Positions 34,190 to 45,882 of a stretch of DNA of 64,000 bases are shown here, piece by piece (position 1 is the stretch's first letter; every line of letters starts with the position of its first letter). The stretch is from contig JAXCGZ010005708.1 of assembly GCA_037179515.1 (NCBI GenBank), positions 1-64,000 on the forward strand. Direction: 5' to 3'. A program made the position numbers and the translations under genes. The stretch comes from Halocaridina rubra. Its lineage: Eukaryota > Arthropoda > Malacostraca > Decapoda > Atyidae. The notes beneath the pieces were generated by a model, which searched no databases, had not been told where the DNA came from, and saw only the letters and a list, made by a program, of their open reading frames with translations.

Positions 34190-34560
34190 TGGGGGAAGGA
34201 GTTGGGGGCTAACTCCAAGCTCTTACAAGCAGTCAAACATAAGCATAGGTACAGGGCTGATTCCACAAAATAAATCTCCTGTACTGCCGATACACCCTCC
34301 AAGGTGATGCAGCATTCTGCAACTTCCATACATCACAGGTGGTACCCTGCTACATCCTTCAAACCTTGTTGATGTGCAAGCTGGGTTTGAGGAAGCTGCA
34401 GTGAGTGGAGCAGCAGCATCCCTGTCACACATACCTGACCACCAGTGTCGGGTACAACATTGGCATTGTTAGGAAGAGCCACCCCCTCACTGGACAAGGA
34501 AACGGTCACAATCGGGAGAGGTTGGGGGGACATAGTAGATACCACCACCATGGCACTAGA
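34190..34560 (-). pseudogene. gypsy-2 aspartic protease remnant
   Basis: The active-site motif is VVPDTGGQVCVTGMLLLHSL (near 34445-34500), D-T-G followed by G-Q-V. A downstream frame (34329-34015) continues ISFVES-like protease sequence (EIYFVESALYLCLCLTACKS) and PHHIP, then passes directly into pre-integrase sequence (DEDALLSATAEDPVYHY), marking the deletion of RT and RNase H. Confidence 0.8.
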
Positions 34561-35440
34561 TACTTCTGCCAAAGAAGCCTTCTTTTCACACCTGCAACAC
34601 TTCCTGATGTGCCCCACCTTTTGGCAGTTAAGCAGGTAACGCCCTTGGCAAAGCAGGAGCTCCTATCCACATGCGAGTTCCTGCAATTTCTGCAGGGCTT
34701 GGTGAGAGATGACTGGAGGGTTGTGAGCATGGCAGCAACAGCTACCTTGTTGTCATCCTCCGTTGCTGTTGCAACCTGTGTAACTGAATTTTGATGGTAA
34801 AAAGACCCATTAATACCCATGTCTCTCCCCACAGCCTCGAAGGCTAAACACTTAGACCAAAGTTTATCTATACCATCACACAAAAAGAAGTTCTGATAAA
34901 TTTCCTTTTTTAGCACTGGGTCACATAAAAATATGATTAATTTATGTAACGACATTATAATCAGTCAGATTATGGTTACACCTAAGGCACTTGGCACACT
35001 TTTGCACCAGCTGTGAACAGCTTTGAAAATGTAGACTAACTGCCTCATCTGGAGCCTGACTATCACTAAAAAAATCAGTCTGCAGTACTGTCTGCTTAGT
35101 AGAGATTAGTACTAGTGCCTTGATATTGTCTAAAACTTGCACAGCAGTGAAATTCATCCACATTTCACAGGAATACCTGGAATCCAAGGCTTGTTGAAGA
35201 GCCAACAGGTGAGCCAGATACAAATGACAGTTTCTAGGTCAGACTACCTGTTAAGGAATCCCCAGGTCTCCATAGATAGCCTCCACGTCCTAAAGGCAGC
35301 GGAAGACATCTCAACCTTGCATTTCTTCAGAGCAGAGGGCATCACAAAACATAATGCCCGTGGAACACGTGAAGGGGCAACGTTCGCTGGTACTGGGTTC
35401 GCCGAGACCCCTCATTCGGCTCGCTGCAACCTCCGGCTTT
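34506..35440 (-). pseudogene. gypsy-2 gag remnant
   Basis: The frame 35223-34942 (LLALQQALDSRYSCEMWMNF, then SLHFQSCSQLVQKCAKCLRC) and 34955-34506 resemble the capsid-like gag of crustacean gypsy elements. The nucleocapsid motif CRNCRNSHVDRSSC lies near 34690-34650, followed by a second knuckle read in another frame. The upstream limit is uncertain; 35342-35440 may be the element's 5' leader. Confidence 0.75.
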
Positions 35441-36720
35441 GATGAAGAGCTGGCAAGGAAAAACTAGGACTTGTGATAATTCCTGAGTATTGCTACTAAT
35501 GTATGCAGGGACATAAGTGTCAGACATATTTTCAACTGAACCAGATACTATTGGATCAATGGTGTCATTAGACACTAAATCAGATAGACTACTAGATGAG
35601 GATTGTGATTCATTTTGAGGAACACATACAAAATAAGGAGACCTCTCAGGGTTTACACTTGGTACTTCAGGTAATTTTGCAGGTTTTAAATGGTTTACAG
35701 ATACATTATCGGTGACTGCTGAAGGCAATTGCATCTTAAAATATTTATCATGTGCTTCTATCACTGGGAAAGGAACTGTGTATGGTGCTTCTAATGGTTT
35801 TCTTACACGATTTTCACAACTCCAAACTTTAGGTACACTTAATAAGTCATGTGGGATTTTTGGAACACTTAGCATTGTTGAAGAGTCTGATAATTGAGTA
35901 AAATCAATTTCTCTCATGTACTTAACAAAGGTTTTTATAAAATCTACTGTAGAACCTGATGAGATAGGAGAGTTCACAAATGAATCACTAGAACTAACTG
36001 GCAGTTTTCCAGTCACTAAGGTGAAAGGTGATTAACCTGAGGAGTTTGGCAAGTAACGTAGACCAAGGAGGACAACTGGCAGGGCATCAAACCAAGTATG
36101 CTGTCTGGCCATTAAAGCTGCCTTCAAGGCCCTATGGGAACGTTCTACCATTCTATTACCCTGAGGATGATAAGCTGTACTTTGCAGGCAATGAAATCCT
36201 ACATAGGAGGATAATTTTTGAAACAATTCTGACTCCAGCTGGGTTCCTCTATCAGTTATGACATAAGGAGGTACACCAAATCTGAAAACCCATCCACTGA
36301 GAAATGCATGGGTAATTACTTCTGCCTTAACTTTCATGAGGTACAGCTTCAATCCACTTGGTTCTACGGTCAATACGGGTTAACAGATATCGATAAGGAG
36401 TTTGAATTCTTAACTACGAGGAAAACAGGGTGGCAATGGTTCCACAGTATCAATGTGAACCACCTCAAATCACTGAGAAGGGATTTCCAAAATTAGGATC
36501 TGAGATTTAGTCTACTTCGTAAATTTTGTTGCTTGACAAATCTGACATAAGCGTGTCCATTAACATACAATTAGGTAATCACAATTAGGTAATCACATCT
36601 TTGTCCATCCAAGGCCAAAAGTATCTGGACTTGATAAGTCGGAGGGATCATCTATTGTCAGGATGAGAGATGGTATGCAAGGAGTTGAATATGTCTTTTC
36701 TGAGTGGCTGTGGTACTAAA
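35441..36720 (-). pseudogene. gypsy-3 integrase remnant
   Basis: A zinc-binding remnant lies near 36640-36500, split by the CR1 tail. The core (36373-36032) carries GVPPYVITDRGTQLESELF with the second catalytic aspartate and AYHPQGNRMVERSHRALKAA with the glutamate. The C-terminal domain (36016-35441) contains RVRKPLEAPYTVPFPVIEAH and DNVSVNHLKPAKLPE, followed by a serine-rich tail. This part is open for 190 codons, but stops elsewhere inactivate it. Confidence 0.88.
36567..36596 (+). repeat. CR1 3'-tail-only insertion
   Basis: Two copies of AATTAGGTAATCAC stand alone inside gypsy-3 integrase. This 14-mer is the terminal repeat of the CR1 copy ending at 39452 (two copies) and of the copy ending at 52042 (one copy). 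No CR1 body accompanies it. The gypsy reading is otherwise continuous around it. Confidence 0.8.
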
Positions 36721-36722
36721 GA

Positions 36723-36926
36723 TCAAGGGCATACTGAAGAGACATCACACTTAATAAGCTGATTGTTAGCCAGTGGAAAATCCTTGAATATATTCTGAAA
36801 AGACTTTATTTCTTCATTGCATTCTTGGGCACTGGCTATTGCAGGTAAATCAATAAGCAAATTAGAGATGATATTAGCTGATCTTGAAAGGCAGTCAGCA
36901 AGAATGTTATCACCACAGCTGATATA
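36723..36926 (-). pseudogene. gypsy-3 RNase H C-terminal remnant
   Basis: The minus strand reads EYISCGDNILADCLSRSANI, the end of a gypsy RNase H / connection region, and continues to 36723. Its upstream neighbour lies at 39452 on the other side of the CR1 insertion. Confidence 0.8.
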
Positions 36927-39452
36927 CTCAGTTGTTAACATGGCGCGGGAGAAAAAATGTAGAATTTTGATTATGGGAGACTTTAATCATAAAGAGATAG
37001 ATTGGATAAATCTTGACCCACACAGTGGTGAGGACTCCTTTGGGGCAAGATTCCTAGATTGCGTACAAGGGAATTTCCTACACCAACATGTAATGGAACC
37101 AACAAGAGCCAGGGGTGGGGATGAGCCATCACTACTTGATCTGGTGTTCACAGATAATGTGTTGGATATTGAAAATATTGAGTATGAACCACCAATTGGA
37201 AAGAGTGACCACTGTGTGTTGTTGATGGAGTATATCATTGAAGACATTCTTCCTGAGAGTAGAGGCACTGAGGACATGAGGAGGAACTATCAAAAAGGAG
37301 ATTACATCAAAATGAATGAGCTTTTTGCAGTTATTGACTGGAGAACCTTATTTTACAACAAATCTGTACAAGAAATGTATGACATCTTTTGTGAGAAATA
37401 TGGGAAGATTGTAGATTGCTGCATACCTGTCACCAAAGTAGGTGTAATTCATGCCAGAGAGAAATGGTTCGATAATGGGTGTAAAAGAGCTAAGGAGTGG
37501 AGAGACAAATGCTGGAAAAGGTATAGGAGGAGAAAAAACATAAATGCCTGGCAAACCTACAAAAGAGCAAGAAATGACTACCTAAGTAAAAGGAGAGAGG
37601 CAGAAAAAGATTATGAGAGGGACATCACCAGGAAGGCGAAAGAAAATCCCAAGCTTTTCCACAGCTTTATCAGAGGAAAACTGAAGGTAAAAGAACAGGT
37701 TTTAAGGCTAAAGAGAGCGGATGGAAGCATCACTGAGACGGACGAAGAGATCTGCAAAGAATTGAACAAGGAGTTTCAGTCAGTATTTACAGTAGAAAAT
37801 ACCCCACCCCCTCAGATTGCAGTGATAGAAGCTCAAGGGCCGGTATTAGAGAACATCAACCTTGCAGCCACAGAGGTATGCAAAGCGCTGATGGATTTAG
37901 ATGTTCATAAAGCTACAGGTCCTGATGACATATCCCCTCATGTGCTTAAAAAATGCGCAAACACAATATCAGTGGCACTAAGTATCATATTTAAGGAGTC
38001 ATTGGAGTCGGGGGAGATTCCAAGATGCTGGAAACAAGCAAATGTGATACCTATCTTCAAAAAGGGAAGGAGGGATACGGCTCTGAACTATAGACCAGTT
38101 TCCTTGACCAGCATAGTTTGCAAAGTTATGGAGAAACTACTAAGGAAACATATCTCTCTTCACTTGGAATCCTTCAACTTTTTGTCAGTGAGGCAACATG
38201 GCTTCAGAGAAGGAAGATCAACAGTAACAAACTTATTAGAATTTTATGATGAGGTAAGCCAAATCTTACAGGAAAGAGAGGGCTGGGCAGATTGCATATT
38301 CCTAGACTTCCAGAAAGCGTTTGACACTGTTCCACATGGGAGACTTATTAGGAAGCTGCAATCAATGGCTAGAATAGGTGGAAATGTCTTGGAATGGATA
38401 AAAACTTACTTAGAAGGAAGGGAACAGAGGGTTAGAGTAAGACACTCAGTGTCTGAATGGAGAAGAGTTAGTAGTGGAGTTCCACAGGGTTCAGTTTTAG
38501 GGCCACTTTTGTTCCTTGTATATGTAAATGACCTACCAGAGTCTGTAAATTCATTCATGAATATGTTTGCAGATGATGCAAAGATTGTGAAGAAAGTAAA
38601 AAACGAGAACAATGGTAGAGAACTTCAGGAGGATCTAAATAATCTGCATGAGTGGTCAGAAAAGTGGCTAATGAAATTCAATACCTCAAAATGTAAGGTA
38701 ATGAGAATGGGTACAAGTGCAAGAAGGCCCAAGCTTGACTACTCGGTGGCTGGAGTACAACTTCAGGAGACAGAAAATGAGAGAGATCTAGGAGTAAACA
38801 TATTGGCAGATTTGTCTCCAGAAATACATATAAATGGCGTAGTAAGGGCAGCATATGCATTCTTATCAAATGTAAGGGTAGCCTTCAGGCACATGGACAA
38901 GGAAATGTTCAGAAATATTTATGTAACCTATGTGAGGCCAAAACTCGAATATGCAGCCCCCTTTTGGAATCCGCACTTGAAAAAGCACATAGCTAAGCTT
39001 GAAAAAGTTCAAAGACATGCCACGAAACTGGTGCCAGAAATACGCAATCTCGGTTATGATGAGAGGCTGAGGGAATTAGACTTGCCATCACTCGAAGCTA
39101 GAAGAGTAAGGGGGGATATGGTGACAGTCTTTAAATTCCTTCATGGTTATGATAGAGTGGATAGGGATCGATATTTCGATATGGCTGGCTCTAGAACTAG
39201 AGGTCATAGTTTGAAGCTTCGGAAGAAAACTTGTTTGCAGGATGTAAGGAAATACTTTTTCAGTGTAAGAGTAGTTGATAATTGGAATTCGCTAAGCGAG
39301 GAGGTAGTTAATGCTACCTCAATCCATAGTTTTAAGGACAGGTATGATAAGTATCACTAAGTCTAAAAATGGAACCGATCAGGAGACGGGAAGATACGAG
39401 CTTTGGGCTCTTTCCCGTAAACACAATTAGGTAATCACAATTAGGTAATCAC
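36927..39452 (+). mobile_element. CR1-like LINE, copy 3, 5' truncated, open frame retained
   Basis: Inserted in antisense orientation into gypsy-3 RNase H. The 5' edge is truncated in the endonuclease domain. The 3' untranslated region is short (about 90 bp: GGAACCGATCAGGAGACGGG, then CTTTGGGCTCTTTCCCG) and ends in two AATTAGGTAATCAC units, the short tandem tail typical of CR1 elements. It is the best-preserved retroelement in the window. Confidence 0.92.
36940..39360 (+). CDS. CR1-like endonuclease (partial) - reverse transcriptase, 806-codon open frame
   Basis: The first in-frame ATG inside LINE sequence is at 36940; the open frame extends upstream to 36817, but that part is antisense gypsy. 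Residues 1-100 are the endonuclease C-terminal half (ILIMGDFNHKEIDW; SDHCVLLMEY). RT follows: NVIPIFKKGRRDTALNYRPV, QHGFREGRSTVTNLLEF, CIFLDFQKAFDTVPHGRLI, SSGVPQGSVLGPLLFLVYVN, and the catalytic FADD at residues 543-546. The C-terminal domain has LEARRVRGDMVTVFKFLHGY and ends FKDRYDKYH. All RT core motifs look intact, but the endonuclease N-terminus and ORF1 are missing, so the insertion is a dead-on-arrival copy. The enzyme would copy LINE RNA at a nicked target. Confidence 0.88.
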   Translation: MAREKKCRILIMGDFNHKEIDWINLDPHSGEDSFGARFLDCVQGNFLHQHVMEPTRARGGDEPSLLDLVFTDNVLDIENIEYEPPIGKSDHCVLLMEYIIEDILPESRGTEDMRRNYQKGDYIKMNELFAVIDWRTLFYNKSVQEMYDIFCEKYGKIVDCCIPVTKVGVIHAREKWFDNGCKRAKEWRDKCWKRYRRRKNINAWQTYKRARNDYLSKRREAEKDYERDITRKAKENPKLFHSFIRGKLKVKEQVLRLKRADGSITETDEEICKELNKEFQSVFTVENTPPPQIAVIEAQGPVLENINLAATEVCKALMDLDVHKATGPDDISPHVLKKCANTISVALSIIFKESLESGEIPRCWKQANVIPIFKKGRRDTALNYRPVSLTSIVCKVMEKLLRKHISLHLESFNFLSVRQHGFREGRSTVTNLLEFYDEVSQILQEREGWADCIFLDFQKAFDTVPHGRLIRKLQSMARIGGNVLEWIKTYLEGREQRVRVRHSVSEWRRVSSGVPQGSVLGPLLFLVYVNDLPESVNSFMNMFADDAKIVKKVKNENNGRELQEDLNNLHEWSEKWLMKFNTSKCKVMRMGTSARRPKLDYSVAGVQLQETENERDLGVNILADLSPEIHINGVVRAAYAFLSNVRVAFRHMDKEMFRNIYVTYVRPKLEYAAPFWNPHLKKHIAKLEKVQRHATKLVPEIRNLGYDERLRELDLPSLEARRVRGDMVTVFKFLHGYDRVDRDRYFDMAGSRTRGHSLKLRKKTCLQDVRKYFFSVRVVDNWNSLSEEVVNATSIHSFKDRYDKYH

Positions 39453-40020
39453 TCCATGTTGGCAACATACTCCAATAAGCAGGAAAGACATCTTTGTTGT
39501 GTATCTGTCTTAGCTGGGTCCCTGCTAAGGAAAATAGAAACTAATGATTTATGGTCTGTGAATAATGTGACCTGACGTCCTTCACTTATATCTTTGAATG
39601 TACGATAGCTGAATATGCAACCAACAACTCTCGGTCAAATGCAGAGTACTTCTGTTGAGATTCAGATAGCTTCTTGGTGTAAAAGCAATAGGCACAGGAT
39701 AACCAAGCACCATTTGATGGAGGGCAACTCCTGCCGCCACAGCAGAACAATCAGTTACCAATCGGAAGAAACCTGAAACAGGGGCATGATGATTTAAAGC
39801 CGACACATTTTGTAAAGCGTCTTAGATGGCATTGAAGGACTTTGCAGCTTCTTCTGACCACTGTAACTGCTTAACATTCGAAAATTATTCTTTAAGTTAC
39901 ATCATGGGGAACACTATATCAGCAAAGTGAGAAATTAGAAGTGTATAAAAACCAACCATGATCAGAAACCTTCTTAAGTCATTAGAATCTGGGGGTAATC
40001 GGAGGTCCTGGATGGCTGAT
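39452..40020 (-). pseudogene. gypsy-3 RT thumb / RNase H remnant
   Basis: Near 40015-39900 the minus strand reads RLPPDSNDLRRFLIMVGFYT, the RT thumb that follows the palm. 39806-39582 contains RLVTDCSAVAAGVALHQMV, an RNase H start, and another frame nearer 39540 carries a TLFTDHKSLV motif. The RT palm with its YxDD box is absent: the thumb starts only a few bases after the protease frame. Confidence 0.82.
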
Positions 40021-40023
40021 TTC

Positions 40024-40287
40024 TTACATGAACTCGAAACCCAACAAAGGTAGAGTAACTGATGCTACTACAAAACTCCAGTGGAAAGTTTTTCTCAGGT
40101 AAGGGGTAGCAACGTCTGCTGAAATCTTACCAAAACATGGCACAGGTTCACTGTTTGCAGCAGAAATGGAGACAGTGCTATGTCGCAAATAGTATTTAGC
40201 TGCCATGAGGTGAAGGAGAATAGGGACGCTTGCTCCAGTGCCTACAATGAAGTCTACTTTGTGATCCAAAATAAATTTGGTTACCAA
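40024..40287 (-). pseudogene. gypsy-3 aspartic protease remnant
   Basis: The frame has KVDFIVGTGASVPILL, where the active-site aspartate of D-T-G-A is replaced by glycine, and further on ISAANSEPVPCFGKI and FVVASVTLPLLGFEF, the family's flap and C-terminal motifs. Loss of the catalytic aspartate makes it inactive. Confidence 0.82.
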
Positions 40288-40331
40288 TAGATGATGCAGG
40301 GCAGAGACTACATATACACCAACCTGCAGAC

Positions 40332-40900
40332 TTAGTTTCCCAAATTTGAAGGAGCTAGAGATGACAGGTGAGAAGTAGAAAGTATTTGTACACTGCTTTT
40401 GCCTGGCCTTTCACACCATGGTTTGCAAGTGCGTGCTACAACACCGTAAAAGATATGAGTGTGGCAAAAGTTAGCTCTTTGTCTGGGCCTATAGGGTCTT
40501 AGTCCTAAAGGCCAGTGTGCAGGAGTATCCATTTTTGTGAGAGCTTGAGGTGCAGGCTCGCGATGTTCTGTTGAGGGTACATTGTAAAGTTCATGTGGTT
40601 TTGTCATTGAGGGTATTGTATCAACTATTACATCCAATTCATTAGATGAAGCAGAACGATTAGCAACAAGAATAGCATATATAGTTGAAGGCACTGAGCT
40701 GATAAATTTATGCCTAAGTCTTCAGATACAGTACATTTAGCATCATTGGATATTATTTTGTCCAAAAATAATAATGGTTTTTCTGAAAACACTACTTCAG
40801 ATAATAAATTTTCAAATAGTTCTGTTTTTGTTTCTTCATATCTAGAGAGCACTTTGTCTTTGAGTTCTGTATAATTTTCTCTCTAAAACACACTTTCATG
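40332..40900 (-). pseudogene. gypsy-3 gag remnant
   Basis: 40852-40628 includes LSRYEETKTELFENLLSEVV and EKPLLFLDKIISNDAK, resembling the gag of insect and crustacean gypsy elements. A shifted frame (40694-40332) continues with VANRSASSNELDVIVDTIPS. No zinc knuckle was found. Sequence from 40900 to about 41100 may be the gag start; 41100-41524 holds nothing I recognise. Confidence 0.65.
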
Positions 40901-41524
40901 TAGCACTGACAACACTGTTGGTGGGAGACGTTGTAAACAATGAAATTTAGAAGCTTCAGTTTTGACTTGTCTTATTTCAAAGAAGTTTTCTAAGACAAGG
41001 AATCAAACTGTCGGGTTAACTGTTAAAAATTGAGATATCATGACTGGCACGAAGAACAAGTTCTAAATTTGTAGATGTAGCAATTATGAATTTCACAAGT
41101 TGGAATCTCAGTTTATTCTATACCCTGGGGTTTACAAGCCACCTGCAATCAGCAAGCTCACAAGTGGAAATTTCAGTCTTTCCTATCCACTTGGGTATGA
41201 AAGTCAGTGTAGGTGTCTCATCTGGTAGTCATCACTGTAAGGACCTGACAGCCATATTCTTGTTGTGTCTAAGCCCAAGAAGGATTAGAAGAATTTGACT
41301 AATCTGTTTTAAGTTTTATTAATATCCAACAAGTGATTCCTTTCTAGAGCTGACGAGATTGAAGTGTCTACTATAGCAGACGATACAGGAGTGCTCTATA
41401 GCAGATGACACGATAGTGCTTCTCTTGTTTCTGTGTAGGCAATAAAGTAAATTCTTTCTAGACATGAGTGTGAAGTTCAGGTGATGAAACTTTCATTGTT
41501 CTTGTTTATTAATAATTGGGCTAT

Positions 41525-42570
41525 TAAGGATAATTGGGAAAGCAAGGATAAATGAGGAGTTTAACAATAGTAATAATACGAGAGAGTAGTTGACAGAGCA
41601 TTAATGGACTATGTTGTAGTGGATAAGGGAGTGATTGGAAAAGTATTGACTGTGAATGTACTGTGAGGATATCTGATCATTATTTAGTGGAAAGTAGAGT
41701 GTAAGTGGGAGAAAAGTGGAGAAAGAGGAGAAGAGAGGGAGTAAGATAGGTGCTAAAAGTGATAGTATTTTATAAGAAAGAGAAAGACTGTGAGTATAAG
41801 GCTAGTCTGAGGAATGTGTGGAATGTAGCAAAAGAAAAAGTGGAGGAGAGAGTGGAAGAAGAATTGGGCTGTTTCAAGGAGGAAGCCGTGAAGTGTGCCG
41901 AGGCAGTGTGCGGAAGGAGACTAATTGGTGGAAGTAAAGGAAAGGTGGTGAATAGTGGAATGGGCAGGTGATTGCAGTAGTGGCTGAAGAGAAGCAGGCA
42001 TCTGAGGCATGGTTGCAGGTAGGTAATGTAAAGGCGTATGAAAGCTACTGTGCAAAGAGGAGGTTTGTGAAGTGCATGGTGAGGGAGGCAAAGAGAGAAG
42101 TGGATGCGAGGTATATGATTTCTTGGGAATTTCGAAAGGAATAAAAAGATGTTTTGGAAGGAAGTGAAAAGAGTGAGGAAAGGCGAGTCTGATAGGGAGG
42201 ACAGGATGAAAGCGGCCGATGAGCATTTGCTAGGAGATTAAATATAGGTGAGAGAGAGAAATGGGCTGAACATTTCAGACTGCTAAATGAAGAAAATGAG
42301 AGAGTGGCACAGATTGTGGCTTTGGGAAACGAATGGAGAATGCCAATGTTAGGTGATGAGAATGATGGATATAAAAAATGAGGAGGTGCATTTGGCATTG
42401 AGAGCAATGGAAATGTAAATCACCAGGGATATATGGGTGTCATTTTGAATGCTTGTCAAAAGTTGGGGAGGCATTAGTAGAATGGAATGTTAGGTTGCTG
42501 AATGTATGAATTAGGAAAGGGAGGGTCCTAGTTGATTGGAGGAGAGATTATAGAGATCATGGATCGGTAC
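41525..42570 (+). mobile_element. RTE-like LINE fragment, endonuclease to linker region
   Basis: The purine-rich plus strand resembles the minus strand of 57241-60195. In changing frames it shows the end of an endonuclease (RALMDYVVVDKGVIGKVLTV, then SDHYLVESRV) and a lysine/glutamate-rich linker (41750-41971: EEELGCFKEEAVKCAEAVCG). RT is not reached. It is heavily decayed. The following 42571-42820 holds no clear feature. Confidence 0.65.
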
Positions 42571-42817
42571 TAGTTACCGATCTATAATTGTAATTAGAGA
42601 TTAACATATTCTTTTGTTAATGACTCTGTCGATTTTATTTGGATTAGGCCTGTCTTCCTATCTTTAATTTTGAATTCCCTCAATCCTCCTGAGTCCTTTT
42701 TTGTGTTTACTCCATCTGTCATTATTATTTTACACTCACTTGTGCTTGAGAAGGGGTCCAGTTAGGATCCGAAATATAGCGTTATTTTTACTGTGTTCTT
42801 TAACTGATGGGTTTCCT

Positions 42818-44164
<1,347 letters not shown>

Positions 44165-44215
44165 TCCTGGGCCCCTATAAAAAGGAAAAATGGGGGGTCT
44201 CCCCTATCAGTACTA
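44165..44215 (-). promoter_or_regulatory. BEL polypurine tract
   Basis: On the minus strand the sequence just before the 3' LTR is GGGGAGACCCCCC, then TATAGGGGCCCAGGA, a purine-rich stretch placed where plus-strand DNA synthesis is primed. The exact primer cannot be defined. Confidence 0.6.
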
Positions 44216-45319
44216 CAATTTATCATCTATGATTAAGCGTGCCCACAATTCCTTAACCCTTTGGGCAGCTTGACGTTCAGACCTTTCATAATTTGATGAT
44301 TCCTCTTCGTATACTTCTGACAACAGATATTCCCATGAGAGCTTTTCAGACCAAGCTCTCTGAATAAGAATTTTTCCTCTTCTTAGTAAGGGTGATATTA
44401 GACCTAAGGGGTCCAAAAATATACCCACCAGTGACAGAAGTTTATGTCTGGTCAACACATCTTCTCTAGCCTTCAGACCTTTCAAAGACAACTTGTCTGT
44501 ATTAACATTCCAGATTAAACTAATTATTGTTTCTTTAGGAGATCAAGATTTTTCAGAAAGGCACTGATCCAGTACCCTTTGAAGTCTTGCATTGTTTGAA
44601 TTCCATGCTTGCAGTGATATTTCGGCCTTTGCCCACTCTACATCTGCAATATTGTAAACATCAAACTGTTTCTCTTCTCTGGTACAAGCATCCAACAAAT
44701 TACTTACATGAGCATTCTCCAATATCTCCTCCAACTGTTCTATTAGAGACATCATTTGTCCAAAGGCACTGTGAAATTTGTGTAGGAGAGGAGTGTGGAT
44801 AGGTTTCAAGGGAACAGAATCTGTAAAACTTCTAAGTGTAGTTTTATCTTTGTAATGCACTTCTTGCTTTACTCCAATACTCTCTGGCTCCCACAACTTA
44901 TTAACAGGCTCTATGACCTCTGCAGTCAGCAACTTATTAACAGGCTCTATGGCCTCTGCAGTCAACTTATTAACAGGCACTATGGCCTCCTCAATCAACA
45001 ACTTATTATCAGGCTCTATCACCTCTTCAATCAACAACTTATTAACAGGCTCTATGGCCTCTTCACTCAATAACTTATTAACAGGCTTTATGGCCTCATC
45101 AATCAACTCTTGTGTTGTAGTAGGCAATAACTGTGTTCCTACTCGCATAACAAGTTGGTTTTGTACACTACTGGATCCATGTTGAGTATCACGAGGAATA
45201 TGGCCATACAACATGACACCAACTGGTGTTTCCATCAAAGTATGGACATCCCACTTGTAAATACCACTAACAAACTGACTAAAATGTAAGGCACCAATAA
45301 CAATGCCAATGTTCTCCAA
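44213..45319 (-). pseudogene. BEL protease-RT junction region, RT core deleted
   Basis: 45319-44543 starts within the post-protease linker (VMLYGHIPRDTQHGSS), passes through a 12-residue minisatellite, then reads KLWEPESIGVKQEVHYKDKT and PLKPIHTPLLHKFHSAFGQM, the region before RT. It then jumps to AEISLQAWNSNNARLQRVL and, after a stop, KAREDVLTRHKLLSLVGIFL and DPLGLISPLLRRGKILIQRA, the region just after the RT catalytic core. The YxDD palm is missing. The frame ends at 44213, so RNase H and integrase are also lost. Confidence 0.85.
44895..45107 (-). repeat. In-frame 36-bp minisatellite, six units
   Basis: Six units of AACTTATTAACAGGCTCTAT... (plus strand) repeat with period 36 bp, one unit 33 bp. 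On the minus strand they encode a 12-residue repeat with consensus EAIEPVNKLL plus two variable residues. All lengths are multiples of three, so the polyprotein frame is kept. Confidence 0.95.
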
Positions 45320-45882
45320 TCACTATAAATATCTTCATCAGCCAACTTGTGACCATTAGACTTTAACACATTTGCAGCCTTTGCTAGTCCTGGAGTGTGG
45401 ATGCTAATTACCATGTCATCAACTACAAGCAATTTAACTCTGGCTCTTCTTTTCCCCAATTTGATAACTACATTTACGACAGGAAAACTTCCTTTCTTTG
45501 TCTCAGAACGAAATGCATCAATACCAAGAGACATTTCATCTACTGGGCTTAATTTAAGCCTTTCAGCTAATTCCCTAGTTATAAAGGAACACTGGGAACC
45601 TGTATCAAAGAATAACCTAGTATTTACCCAAAGATTTCCCTTTGAGCCGCTTATTTTTCCACTTGCAGTAGGCAGAGCACATGAAAGTAAACTCGGCTTC
45701 ACCATTTGCCTCTGAACTGCCTTCAAAGTCATCACACCAACATGTTTCTTGTCCTTTTCTGAGTCAGAATGTTCTTGCTCATTGCTTGACTCATCTATAT
45801 TTGAATCATTTTCTGACTGTTCATTCAGAAATGTAGGTTCTTCAAACCTTCTACGAAATTTTGACTCTTGTTCATAACACAA
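45235..45882 (-). pseudogene. BEL protease region
   Basis: After an acidic gag-pol linker (SENDSNIDESSNEQEHSDSE) the frame enters a Pao-type aspartic protease: WVNTRLFFDTGSQCSFITRE holds the D-T-G-S active site, and LAERLKLSPVDEM follows. The motif is intact over this 215-codon frame. It would process the polyprotein; with RT and integrase missing the element still could not move by itself. Confidence 0.87.

Larger units (their letters stand above)
32757..35440 (-). mobile_element. Ty3/gypsy retrotransposon (gypsy-2), internally deleted
   Basis: The minus strand carries gag (about 35440-34560), protease (about 34560-34190), then jumps to the integrase zinc-binding region (34064) and the integrase core and C-terminus (to 32813). 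Reverse transcriptase and nearly all RNase H are missing. No LTRs were found. It is a different gypsy lineage from gypsy-1 and gypsy-3. It abuts the 3' end of gypsy-3. Confidence 0.85.
35441..41100 (-). mobile_element. Ty3/gypsy retrotransposon (gypsy-3), interrupted by CR1
   Basis: The minus strand holds gag (about 40900-40332), protease (40287-40024), the RT thumb and RNase H (about 40020-39452, continuing 36926-36723 beyond a plus-strand CR1 insertion), and integrase (36720-35441). The RT palm and fingers are missing between protease and thumb. No LTRs recognised. A 30-bp CR1 tail is also lodged in the integrase zinc-binding region (36567-36596). Confidence 0.87.

Noticed and set aside
35342..36016. 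A 224-codon minus-strand frame as a possible host gene
   Set aside because: RVRKPLEAPYTVPFPVIEAH and the NHLKPAKLPE motif are typical of the gypsy integrase C-terminus.
36817..36939. Upstream extension of the 806-codon CR1 frame
   Set aside because: The sequence is antisense gypsy-3 RNase H that happens to be open; LINE homology starts at about 36927.
42735..42795. Hammerhead-like core near GAGAAGGGGTCCAGTTAGG and GATCCGAAAT, which made me think of a Penelope-type terminal ribozyme
   Set aside because: The conserved CUGAUGA core is absent and stem III cannot be drawn with confidence; no Penelope coding sequence is nearby.
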